From an uncultured Bacilli bacterium (GTDB taxonomy: Bacteria > Bacillota_I > Bacilli_A > RF39 > UBA660): DNA of 11,782 bases. The DNA is taken from the NCBI GenBank assembly GCA_947624095.1, contig CANQIR010000023.1, positions 1-11,782 of the forward strand. The letters are read 5' to 3'. The notes beneath the pieces are model-generated. The model was not told the DNA's origin, made no database searches, and worked only from the letters and a program-made list of their open reading frames with translations. Shown here in pieces: positions 1 through 5,738 of this stretch. The number at the start of each line of letters is the position of its first letter. Position 1 is the stretch's first letter. The translations under genes were made by a program, and so were the position numbers.

Positions 1-218
1 GTACTCATCAAATTAGAGTTCATATGCAATATATTGGCTATCCTGTTCATAACGATCCAGTCTATAATAATCGCCCCAGTACTTCTTTTGGTCAATTTCT
101 TCATTCAAGTAGTATGGAATTTCTTCATCCCATTACTAAAGAACCAATGTCTTTTACTTGTCCATTACCAGTAGAATTTACTAACTACTTAAAAGAACTA
201 GAACAAGAAACACAATAA
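1..218 (+). CDS. RluD-family 23S rRNA pseudouridine synthase, C-terminal end (5' truncated by window)
   Basis: The reading frame enters at base 3 with THQIRVHM, the conserved motif near the C-terminus of RluA/RluC/RluD pseudouridine synthases (GRTHQIRVH). It continues with GYPVHNDPVY, matching the family's GHPVxGDPxY. Next come LHSSSMEFLHPITKEPMSF and LPVEF, the usual final strands (LHAxxLxFxHPxTGE, then xxPLP). These enzymes convert uridines in 23S rRNA to pseudouridine. The catalytic Asp motif lies upstream, outside the window, so the exact subfamily cannot be named. The gene ends with TAA. Its last 21 bases overlap the 3' end of the convergent gene on the other strand, and no terminator hairpin is visible between the two. 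Confidence 0.9.
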   Translation, partial: THQIRVHMQYIGYPVHNDPVYNNRPSTSFGQFLHSSSMEFLHPITKEPMSFTCPLPVEFTNYLKELEQETQ

Positions 219-497
219 ATATATAATCATCCCAAAATAGCCATATACTAAATACTTATTCAAAATATCTTTTAAATCCCAAATCATTAAAGTAGTATTA
301 ATACTTAAAAACAAACCACTAAGAATTCCCAATAATTTATCATAATGCCAAATAACAAATATAAATACCGCTAAAGATAATATATAATTACAAATTAATA
401 AAAATAATCGATCATTATTTAGTAATTTCTTCCTTCCTAACTGCCAAGTAAAATATATTAGTACCAATACACTTACTCCCAATATTATTTTAATCAT
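198..497 (-). CDS. small four-helix membrane protein, function unknown
   Basis: This 99-aa, very hydrophobic protein has four likely membrane segments, at about residues 2-19, 31-50, 55-73 and 82-98. Short charged loops separate them (GRKKLLNNDR; WDLKDILNKY). No family is recognised. The start is supported by AAGGAG about 9 nt upstream of the ATG, read on the minus strand at about 507-512. The stop is TAG. It is transcribed divergently from the rhomboid gene across a 90-bp gap and runs convergently into the pseudouridine synthase gene, overlapping its last 21 bases. A minus-strand TATAAT lies just upstream of the Shine-Dalgarno. The good ribosome site and the coherent membrane-protein composition make it a real gene rather than a shadow. 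A role cannot be inferred. Confidence 0.75.
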   Translation of the reverse strand: MIKIILGVSVLVLIYFTWQLGRKKLLNNDRLFLLICNYILSLAVFIFVIWHYDKLLGILSGLFLSINTTLMIWDLKDILNKYLVYGYFGMIIYLLCFLF

Positions 498-540
498 TAA
501 TAAAATCTCCTTACTAATTATATTCCCTATAATTCAAAAC

Positions 541-569
541 TTTACTAAATAACAAAAATATTATAAAAT
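541..569 (+). promoter_or_regulatory. putative promoter of the rhomboid gene
   Basis: TTTACT (541-546), a 17-bp spacer and TAAAAT (564-569) form a plausible sigma-A promoter. Transcription would start near 575-576, just before the GGAGG Shine-Dalgarno at 577-581 and the ATG at 588, so the leader would be only about 12 nt. A TATAAA at 562-567 is an alternative -10 box. Confidence 0.4.
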
Positions 570-587
570 ATATACTGGAGGTCAAAT

Positions 588-1724
588 ATGAGTAACATTT
601 CCATTGAAGCAAAAGATGCCACTATTATGAAACTAGTCCATTACTTTATCACTGAGCAAGACTATGTCCCAATTATTGTTCAAGGCGTTCACGATGAAGT
701 TTGGCTAGAAAATGATGAAGCACCTTATAAAATAGTTCGTATTAATTCCAATTATATTCATAATGCTGAACAATACCGCTTTGATATTTTTAAAACTAAA
801 AATATTATGCGTCAAATAAAAAAGAAAACTCTTTCTTTATCTATGAATGTTTTAAATATTCATATTAATCTTAATGAAGGAGTAGATATTCTAAAATCCA
901 AAAATATTGATGCTATCAAAATCGATAAAGTAGATGATGTAGATAATAATAAATTATTAAGAGAAGCCTTTCCTAATATTAGTGATAAAATAATTAAGAA
1001 AGATGATGGTCTCGATTTAATTATTCATATTACTGGTGATATCAATCGTAAAACTGAAGAAAATAATCAAAAATTAGAAAGAACCTTTAAACCTAAACCA
1101 GTCATTCTTACTAAACTTTTAATTCTCATCAATGTAATAATCTTCTTATTTAGTTGCTTCTATGATTATGAAGGTATTCTTACTAATTTTGCCGTTTATG
1201 GTAATGCCATTAGAGCAGGGGAGTATTACCGAATTATTACTGGTCCTTTCCTTCATGGCAATATCTTTCACTTATTATTTAATATGTATGCGCTATATAT
1301 TATTGGTTCCCAAGTTGAAACTTACTTAGGTAGAACTAAATTCCTTCTAATTTATTTAGTAAGTGCAATTACGGGTAGTTTAATGTCGATGATCTTTACC
1401 AGTAACCTTTCCGTCGGTGCTTCTGGAGCCATCTTCGGTTTATTAGGTTGTTTACTATATTTTGGTTACCATCATCGCTTATACTTAGGCAGTGTTTTAC
1501 GTAATCAAATAATTCCCGTAATACTTATCAATTTAGCCTTTGGCTTTCTTGTATCCGGTATTGATAATGCCGCTCATATTGGTGGTTTAGTAGGTGGTTT
1601 CTTTAGTACAATGGCTTTAGGTATTGCCAACAAAGACCAATTCAAAGACCGTCTAAATGGTTGGATAGTAACAATCCTTTATCTTGCTTTCTTAATCTAT
1701 GCCGCCTTCTTCCTAATCGGTTAA
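588..1724 (+). CDS. rhomboid-family intramembrane serine protease with soluble N-terminal domain
   Basis: The 378-aa protein would cleave transmembrane substrates within the bilayer. Residues 1-170 form a soluble, charged N-terminal region without a recognised motif. From about 172 it is membrane-spanning. First comes an N-terminal helix (172-191). Then the rhomboid core follows with HGNIFHLLFN (223-232, the L1/TM2 HxxxN motif), GASGAIFG (277-284) with nucleophile Ser279, and AHIGGLVGG (329-337) with catalytic His330. A last helix lies at about 358-377. The Ser-His dyad is therefore intact. The layout of cytosolic N-domain plus rhomboid core resembles B. subtilis YqgP (GluP), but the C-terminal TPR region of that protein is absent. 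A GGAGG lies 6 nt before the ATG. The gene appears monocistronic, with a terminator directly after it. The substrate is unknown. Confidence 0.92.
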   Translation: MSNISIEAKDATIMKLVHYFITEQDYVPIIVQGVHDEVWLENDEAPYKIVRINSNYIHNAEQYRFDIFKTKNIMRQIKKKTLSLSMNVLNIHINLNEGVDILKSKNIDAIKIDKVDDVDNNKLLREAFPNISDKIIKKDDGLDLIIHITGDINRKTEENNQKLERTFKPKPVILTKLLILINVIIFLFSCFYDYEGILTNFAVYGNAIRAGEYYRIITGPFLHGNIFHLLFNMYALYIIGSQVETYLGRTKFLLIYLVSAITGSLMSMIFTSNLSVGASGAIFGLLGCLLYFGYHHRLYLGSVLRNQIIPVILINLAFGFLVSGIDNAAHIGGLVGGFFSTMALGIANKDQFKDRLNGWIVTILYLAFLIYAAFFLIG

Positions 1725-1729
1725 AATAT

Positions 1730-1753
1730 AAACTAGCAAACGCTAGTTTTTTT
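1730..1753 (+). terminator. intrinsic terminator of the rhomboid gene
   Basis: AAACTAGC (1730-1737) pairs perfectly with GCTAGTTT (1742-1749) across the loop AAAC. The T-run extends to 1753. It begins 5 nt after the rhomboid stop codon. Confidence 0.85.
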
Positions 1754-1756
1754 CAT

Positions 1757-1806
1757 AAAAAAGAACTTATCCTTAGCGATAAATAATTTTATCTAAGTTT
1801 AAGTTC
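1757..1806 (-). terminator. intrinsic terminator of the murT-gatD-like operon
   Basis: Read on the minus strand, GAACTTA, AA and CTTAG (1806-1793) pair with CTAAG, GA and TAAGTTC (1776-1763). That gives a 7+5 bp stem with a 2x2 internal loop. A T-run follows on the minus strand (A-run 1757-1762 on plus). It lies just past the gatD-like stop at 1812 and back-to-back with the plus-strand terminator. Confidence 0.8.
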
Positions 1807-1811
1807 TCATC

Positions 1812-2534
1812 TTAATATTCTTCCGTATTTTTAAAATTCTCTAAAAACTTCCAATAAGCTGTATAAGAAATATCTTCTTTATGTTTATGATATTTAATAC
1901 TCATATCTGCTAATAAATTCTTAACTAAATACTCTGTAAAATAAGGATTTCGTACTAACATTGGTCCCAATAAATATGTCCCGATAAAATTATTTACTCG
2001 TACCCCTTCAACTTTTAAATTTGGTTTAAATCCTGAACCAACATCTACTCTAAAAATACCTTCCTCAATCCCATCTAAAACAGTCTCTCTATTTTGCATT
2101 CCAATAATATCTTTATTAATTAAATTACTTGAATAAAATTGCTCACCAATAATTCTAAAATCAATTTGTTTACCAATATAATTTCCAATATCTAATCCTT
2201 CATATTCTTCATCATTATAAATATATTTCTTCCCAAATATGGCTACTGTATCTCCAGTTACTAATAAATACTTATTATCTTTAACAAACTCTTTCAACTC
2301 ATCTTGATATCTTTTTAAATCCTTAAGCACTAACAAAGCATTCTCCGCTGTTCCAGAACCAATATAAATAAAATCATATTTCCTAAAATTAATCTCTTCT
2401 TCAAGACTTTTAAAATCGACAATTACCTTGATACCTTGTCCTTCAATCTGTTTAACTAAAGCCCTAACATTACCATTTTCGCCATATAGATTCATTAAAT
2501 CATAATACAAATGAGCTATCTTAATTACTTTCAT
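1812..2534 (-). CDS. GatD-like glutamine amidotransferase-fold protein lacking the catalytic Cys and His
   Basis: In Gram-positives GatD releases ammonia from glutamine for MurT, which amidates the D-Glu of lipid II. This 240-aa protein matches GatD in length and along the chain: HLYYDLMNLYGENGN near the N-terminus, LLVTGDTVAIFGKKYIY (about 90-106), IIGMQNRETVLDG, and GTYLLGPMLVRNP (about 185-197). Canonical GatD has CGGY, FENH and GTYLHGP at these places. Here the nucleophile Cys is Thr93, the catalytic His is Leu189 and the FENH His is Arg. There is no cysteine anywhere in the protein. The fold is therefore kept while glutaminase chemistry should be lost. The ATG at 2534 is preferred over an in-frame GTG at 2543 because GGAAGG lies at the right distance before it. 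It overlaps the MurT-like gene by 14 bases, so the two are probably translationally coupled. The frame is intact, which argues against simple decay. Confidence 0.85.
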   Translation of the reverse strand: MKVIKIAHLYYDLMNLYGENGNVRALVKQIEGQGIKVIVDFKSLEEEINFRKYDFIYIGSGTAENALLVLKDLKRYQDELKEFVKDNKYLLVTGDTVAIFGKKYIYNDEEYEGLDIGNYIGKQIDFRIIGEQFYSSNLINKDIIGMQNRETVLDGIEEGIFRVDVGSGFKPNLKVEGVRVNNFIGTYLLGPMLVRNPYFTEYLVKNLLADMSIKYHKHKEDISYTAYWKFLENFKNTEEY

Positions 2535-3864
2535 GAATAACACCTTCCCATTTCTTCTTTAACATCTTTACCATATGAAAACACATCATAGTATATATAG
2601 TTCCTTTAGTTTTATTCCTCATTATGTCTACTATTGTATCTAAATCATCTACTAATATAATCTTATTACTTGGTATTCCTGCATATTCCAATCTAGTAGC
2701 AACATCATAACGAAATTTTCCGACACATAATATTTTATCTACTGATTTATCATTCAACATTTCAAACTCAATATCATATAACCAAGAAATATCCCGATGT
2801 TTATGTCTTGTACTAACGTGTTCAAATCCTACAATAATACTTTTCTTTCCCAAAGTATCTTTAATATATTTCAAAGACTGATAATAACTCAAATTATTTT
2901 CATTCTTACTTTCTAACATAATAATATCTCGATCATCAAGTTTATAGCTCTTACCCCGTTTAGTTTCCATCTTGTGAACATTAATTGCCTTAATAATCCC
3001 TTCATCACTAAGACCTATACTTTTACACGTTGCATAAGCACCTACCGTATAATAAGCCGCATACAATACATCTTTATTTAGATAAACATCTTCTCCATTA
3101 ATCTTCATTTTATGGTCGTGAATTCTTACTTTACTAGCTTCATAATCAATCGGATCTCTATCATAGTCGTGATTAGGACAATGATACTTTCCCAAATGTC
3201 CATAATGATAATAATCATATTTTAATTTTTTATGACATATTGGACAATACTGAAAATCTACACAATTAAGAGTATACTTTTTATAAGAATCACTCGTCTT
3301 ATCAATCCCAAAAGTTATTACATTTTGATACTTACTTCTTAATCTACTTACCATTGGATCATCACCATTGATAATTAACTTGGTCTTATCATTAATCGTA
3401 CTTACAATATCTGCAAATACTACTTCATAAGTTCCGTGTCTACTTGGCTGATCTCTAGTAATATTCGTAATAACTAAATGTGTCATTTGACTCTTTTCAA
3501 ATATTAACTTTAAATGTCTTTCATCACACTCTAATAACAATACTTCGTGTTTAAACTTTCCTCGCAAAGTTGAATTATTTAATATCAAAGTCATTGCTGC
3601 TAATATTCCATTACTATCATCTACATTGTAGACGACATCAAAACCATTCTCCTTTAAAATATGTGCAATTAACTCCGTAGTTGAACCCTTACCAGAAGAA
3701 CCCGTAACTGCAATAACATATTTTGGATATTTAATCTTCGTCAAAACATGCTTATCTATATAATCATATATTATCAATCCAGGAAATACACTACCATTTT
3801 TCCCAAATAGCTTACAAATCTTAGTTACAATTTTACAAACCAACACACTTAAAAATAATCTCAT
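2521..3864 (-). CDS. murT: MurT-like Mur ligase family protein (lipid II isoglutaminyl synthase subunit homologue)
   Basis: MurT activates the D-Glu carboxylate of lipid II and amidates it with ammonia from GatD. This 447-aa protein has the MurT order of domains. A basic/hydrophobic N-terminus is followed by the P-loop TGSSGKGSTT (about 54-63), NITRDQPSRHG (about 134-144) and NGDDPMVSRL (about 166-175). A zinc ribbon follows, CPIC (207-210) with CPNH (229-232). The C-terminal DUF1727-like part contains RDISWLYD (about 357-364). Oddities: the fourth zinc ligand is His instead of Cys, the usual KNPAG is KNENN, and the segment before RDxSW is not the usual NDxxADG. The upstream in-frame ATG at 3882 lies inside the TATAAT box, so the ATG at 3864 with GGTGAT 5 nt before it is taken as the start. 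First gene of a two-gene operon with the GatD-like protein. The substrate could differ from classical lipid II. Confidence 0.85.
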   Translation of the reverse strand: MRLFLSVLVCKIVTKICKLFGKNGSVFPGLIIYDYIDKHVLTKIKYPKYVIAVTGSSGKGSTTELIAHILKENGFDVVYNVDDSNGILAAMTLILNNSTLRGKFKHEVLLLECDERHLKLIFEKSQMTHLVITNITRDQPSRHGTYEVVFADIVSTINDKTKLIINGDDPMVSRLRSKYQNVITFGIDKTSDSYKKYTLNCVDFQYCPICHKKLKYDYYHYGHLGKYHCPNHDYDRDPIDYEASKVRIHDHKMKINGEDVYLNKDVLYAAYYTVGAYATCKSIGLSDEGIIKAINVHKMETKRGKSYKLDDRDIIMLESKNENNLSYYQSLKYIKDTLGKKSIIVGFEHVSTRHKHRDISWLYDIEFEMLNDKSVDKILCVGKFRYDVATRLEYAGIPSNKIILVDDLDTIVDIMRNKTKGTIYTMMCFHMVKMLKKKWEGVIHESN

Positions 3865-3880
3865 AACTATCACCGTAACC

Positions 3881-3889
3881 ATTATAGCA
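3881..3889 (-). promoter_or_regulatory. extended -10 promoter of the murT-like operon
   Basis: On the minus strand TGC-TATAAT is a perfect -10 hexamer with a TGn extension. Transcription should start about 7 nt later, at about 3874, giving a leader of roughly 10 nt that holds GGTGAT. The hexamer at the -35 position (about 3904-3909, TAAAGG on minus) is poor. The position decides the translation start, because the longer reading frame begins within the -10 box. Confidence 0.65.
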
Positions 3890-3913
3890 TAAATTTTTAA
3901 CTACCTTTACTAA

Positions 3914-3934
3914 TTTTGACAAATGTTGTCGAAA
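3914..3934. promoter_or_regulatory. palindromic operator candidate between divergent promoters
   Basis: GACAA (3918-3922), ATG and TTGTC (3926-3930) form a perfect 5-bp inverted repeat. A T-G wobble and three further T-A pairs extend it outward (TTTT at 3914-3917 against GAAA at 3931-3934). Its centre is 36-38 bp from the proximal base of each -10 box, so it flanks both weak -35 regions almost symmetrically. This is the geometry of a binding site for a dimeric regulator. The regulator is not identified. Confidence 0.35.
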
Positions 3935-3959
3935 TCCCCCAAAATAATTTCAGAAATCT

Positions 3960-3965
3960 TATAAT
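3960..3965 (+). promoter_or_regulatory. -10 box of the 75-aa protein gene
   Basis: A perfect TATAAT lies 17 nt before the ATG at 3983. It predicts a leader of about 11 nt that begins at or just before the GGTGAT Shine-Dalgarno (3972-3977). No good -35 hexamer is seen at 3937-3942. Confidence 0.5.
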
Positions 3966-3982
3966 ATATCTGGTGATTATAA

Positions 3983-4210
3983 ATGGATATCTATTATACA
4001 AATGAAACTCTTTACATAAATATTGACGAATTAATTGATGAAGTAAGTATTATGAAACTAAGAAAACGTCTTTTCCGTATCTTAGATGACTATGGTATAA
4101 ACAATATTGAACTAAGTCTTTTAGGCTACGACAGCACAGCAAGAGCCTTAGTATTAGACCTTTTAAAAGAGTCAAATCAAAAATACCATACTAATATTAA
4201 ATTAAAATAG
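3983..4210 (+). CDS. 75-aa small acidic protein, possibly STAS-like
   Basis: The ATG is preceded by GGTGAT with a 5-nt spacer and by a TATAAT box. The 75-aa protein is soluble. The pattern LYINIDELIDEVSIMKLRKR, then helix, then GINNIELSLLGYD, then STARALVLDLLKE recalls the strand-helix-strand-helix order of STAS (anti-sigma antagonist) proteins. However, it is shorter than the usual 100 or so residues and lacks a clear DSSG phosphorylation motif. Only a weak STAS-like assignment is offered, by inference from the pattern. It is divergent from the murT-like operon and shares the intergenic palindrome with it. No terminator is visible before the next gene, 52 bp away, which has its own -10 box. 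Confidence 0.75.
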   Translation: MDIYYTNETLYINIDELIDEVSIMKLRKRLFRILDDYGINNIELSLLGYDSTARALVLDLLKESNQKYHTNIKLK

Positions 4211-4233
4211 TACCCAATTTATTAAAAATATAG

Positions 4234-4239
4234 TATAAT
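4234..4239 (+). promoter_or_regulatory. -10 box upstream of the 161-aa membrane protein gene
   Basis: A perfect TATAAT lies 24 nt before the ATG at 4263, with GAGGGGA as Shine-Dalgarno between them. A -35 box is not convincing (TACCCA at the 17-bp spacing). Confidence 0.45.
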
Positions 4240-4262
4240 GTTCTAAGCAAGAGGGGATTAGT

Positions 4263-4748
4263 ATGGAAAAGTTCCTAATAATCATAAGTTTTATACCATG
4301 GATATTATGCTATCTAAAATATAGTTTAAATACTATTGTTGAAGTTAATAATCGAATCATAACTTTTGATTGGTTTAAAAAAAGTATCTTCAAAATATTT
4401 CGTTTTGAAACACTCTTTTTATTTTTAATATTCCTTTATTTTGCCAAATATCGGGATAATTTAGTTTGTATTATGCTTTTTGCAGTTATTACTTTATATT
4501 TATTTATCTCTAGTTTTCACGATAATCGAGACCCCAAGAGAAAAAGTAAAATCAAAAATCTTAATATTTTTGTTATGGTTTTTACTATAATCGTTGCCAT
4601 AATTCCGCTTATTTTTTACTTCAAGACGCATAAACTTATAACAACCTACTTTGTCTTATTCGCTATTCTTTTCTTTTCCCGCTTTATCGTTTTAATAGCT
4701 AATACCATCTATAATTCAGTTCCTAGTATTCGAGGTGGCCATCGTTAA
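4263..4748 (+). CDS. five-helix integral membrane protein, function unknown
   Basis: The 161-aa protein has likely membrane helices at about 4-20, 47-62, 67-84, 100-120 and 126-148. A basic, charged loop lies between helices 3 and 4 (HDNRDPKRKSKIKN), and the C-terminus is basic (RGGHR). By the positive-inside rule that loop should be cytoplasmic. No family motif is recognised. GAGGGGA precedes the ATG by about 7 nt. The stop codon TAA shares its last base with the ATG of the next gene (TAATG), so the two are translationally coupled and probably act together. The role is not inferable. Confidence 0.8.
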   Translation: MEKFLIIISFIPWILCYLKYSLNTIVEVNNRIITFDWFKKSIFKIFRFETLFLFLIFLYFAKYRDNLVCIMLFAVITLYLFISSFHDNRDPKRKSKIKNLNIFVMVFTIIVAIIPLIFYFKTHKLITTYFVLFAILFFSRFIVLIANTIYNSVPSIRGGHR

Positions 4749-5593
4749 TGGATCCCGTTTTATTAACTAAGGATGATATTCCTAGTATTATTAAACTAAA
4801 AAAACTTGAATTAATTCGTAACTATGAAATATATACTCCCAAATTCTTAGCAGATTTAACTGATTACCTAAATCAAGAATTAGGACATAATATTATTATC
4901 TATGGTATTAAACTTCAAAAAGAATTAGTAGCTGTCCTAGGTTTTAATATTCTGCATAAATCAACCGAGACCGTTGCTAAAATTACCATAATGTTTACTT
5001 TACCAAGCTTGCGCAATCGGCATCTACAAACTATGGAATTAATTCCCGCTGTAGCTAGTCATATTGCGTCTTTAGGAATTGACACTATTGAAGCTGAAAA
5101 TACTTGCTCAAATAAACTTCTCGCCAACCACTTATTTGGTGAAATACTTGCTTTATCACCTGACATACCCGTCTATAAACATCAAGGTGATATTCAACCT
5201 ATTAATTCTTTTTTTCATTTTGCTAGTGAAAAGATAAGCCAATCTTCCTATATGTATGGCTTAGTTAATGATGAAGGAAATCTCATTTTAAGTGCTGTTG
5301 CCGATACTAACCAAATAATGCCAACTGCTAATCACCAAAGTGGTGAAGAAACAACTATCAGTTTATTCCACTATCAAATACCGAGTAATCAAAATATTGC
5401 CTTTAGTGAAACTGAATTTTTATCTGACATTCTCCACCATTTAGCGGGCCTTGGCCGAACTAATATTACTTTATGGGGAGTTAATATCAGTAGCGAAACC
5501 CTTACTAAATTAGGTTTCACTCAAGATCTAAGTATAATGCGCGGCAACTGCATAAAATATGTTAAGGATAAAGAACAAATATTCCATTATTAA
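4748..5593 (+). CDS. 281-aa soluble protein, possible tandem GNAT-fold acetyltransferase
   Basis: This soluble protein begins in the TAATG overlap with the membrane protein gene upstream, so it is probably translated by reinitiation. Its first half runs LTKDDIPSIIKLKKLE, a strand with LVAVLGFNIL, then TIMFTLPSLRNRHLQTMELI and a helix ending GIDTIEAEN. This is the strand order of a GNAT domain with a divergent acetyl-CoA loop (LRNRHLQ in place of the R/Q-x-x-G-x-G/A motif). The C-terminal half ends LAGLGRTNITLWGVNISSE, then LTKLGFTQD, then a final strand, which resembles the last part of a second GNAT domain. The assignment rests on pattern only. No catalytic residues can be named, and it could be an unrelated alpha/beta protein. 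A strong promoter for rpsB begins just after the stop. Confidence 0.75.
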   Translation: MDPVLLTKDDIPSIIKLKKLELIRNYEIYTPKFLADLTDYLNQELGHNIIIYGIKLQKELVAVLGFNILHKSTETVAKITIMFTLPSLRNRHLQTMELIPAVASHIASLGIDTIEAENTCSNKLLANHLFGEILALSPDIPVYKHQGDIQPINSFFHFASEKISQSSYMYGLVNDEGNLILSAVADTNQIMPTANHQSGEETTISLFHYQIPSNQNIAFSETEFLSDILHHLAGLGRTNITLWGVNISSETLTKLGFTQDLSIMRGNCIKYVKDKEQIFHY

Positions 5594-5596
5594 TAC

Positions 5597-5625
5597 TTGT
5601 TATTATTCCCAAATTTTGGTACAAT
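5597..5625 (+). promoter_or_regulatory. strong promoter of the rpsB-tsf operon
   Basis: TTGTTA (5597-5602), an exact 17-bp spacer and TACAAT (5620-5625) are seen. TGG directly before the -10 provides an extended TGn element. The start of transcription is expected near 5632, which leaves a leader of about 105 nt before the TTG start of rpsB. Confidence 0.75.
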
Positions 5626-5632
5626 ACCATTG

Positions 5633-5738
5633 GCTTATAAAAAGCAAATAGACATATTTGTGGATTTTAGCTCCCGAGTGCCGAAGAGGTGGGACTAAAA
5701 GATGAAGCAAATAGATGGATAACGAAGGAGGTATTTTT
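5633..5738 (+). promoter_or_regulatory. structured rpsB leader RNA, candidate S2 autoregulatory element
   Basis: Two hairpins are visible. The first is CAAATA (5645-5650), loop GACA, TATTTG (5655-5660). The second is TTTTAG (5665-5670), a bulged C, and TCCC (5672-5675), pairing with GGGA and CTAAAA (5691-5700); its asymmetric interior can add GCC with GGT. An 11-base direct repeat, AAGCAAATAGA, occurs at 5642-5652 and 5705-5715. TATTTG can therefore pair with either the upstream or the downstream CAAATA, and the latter lies 12 nt from the Shine-Dalgarno (5725-5732). This would allow a switch that controls ribosome access. No known riboswitch or ribosomal leader family is recognised. Regulation by S2 is inferred from position. 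Confidence 0.55.

Noticed and set aside
3864..3882. ATG at 3882 (minus) as the murT-like start.
   Set aside because: It overlaps the TATAAT box, so the mRNA should not contain it. The ATG at 3864 has GGTGAT at good spacing.
3916..3921. TTGACA as a consensus -35 box for the 75-aa gene.
   Set aside because: It is 38 bp from TATAAT, too far for one promoter, and no -10 box lies at the right distance. It is better explained as part of the palindrome.
5686..5710. Resemblance of GAGGTGGGAC and GATGAAGC in the rpsB leader to the SAM-I riboswitch core or a T-box.
   Set aside because: The match is short, the spacing and helices of SAM-I are not present, and there is no specifier loop or T-box sequence with a terminator.
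5715..5738. ATG at 5715 as the start of rpsB.
   Set aside because: It lies before the perfect AAGGAGGT and adds eight residues absent from S2 proteins. The TTG at 5739 fits both spacing and homology.
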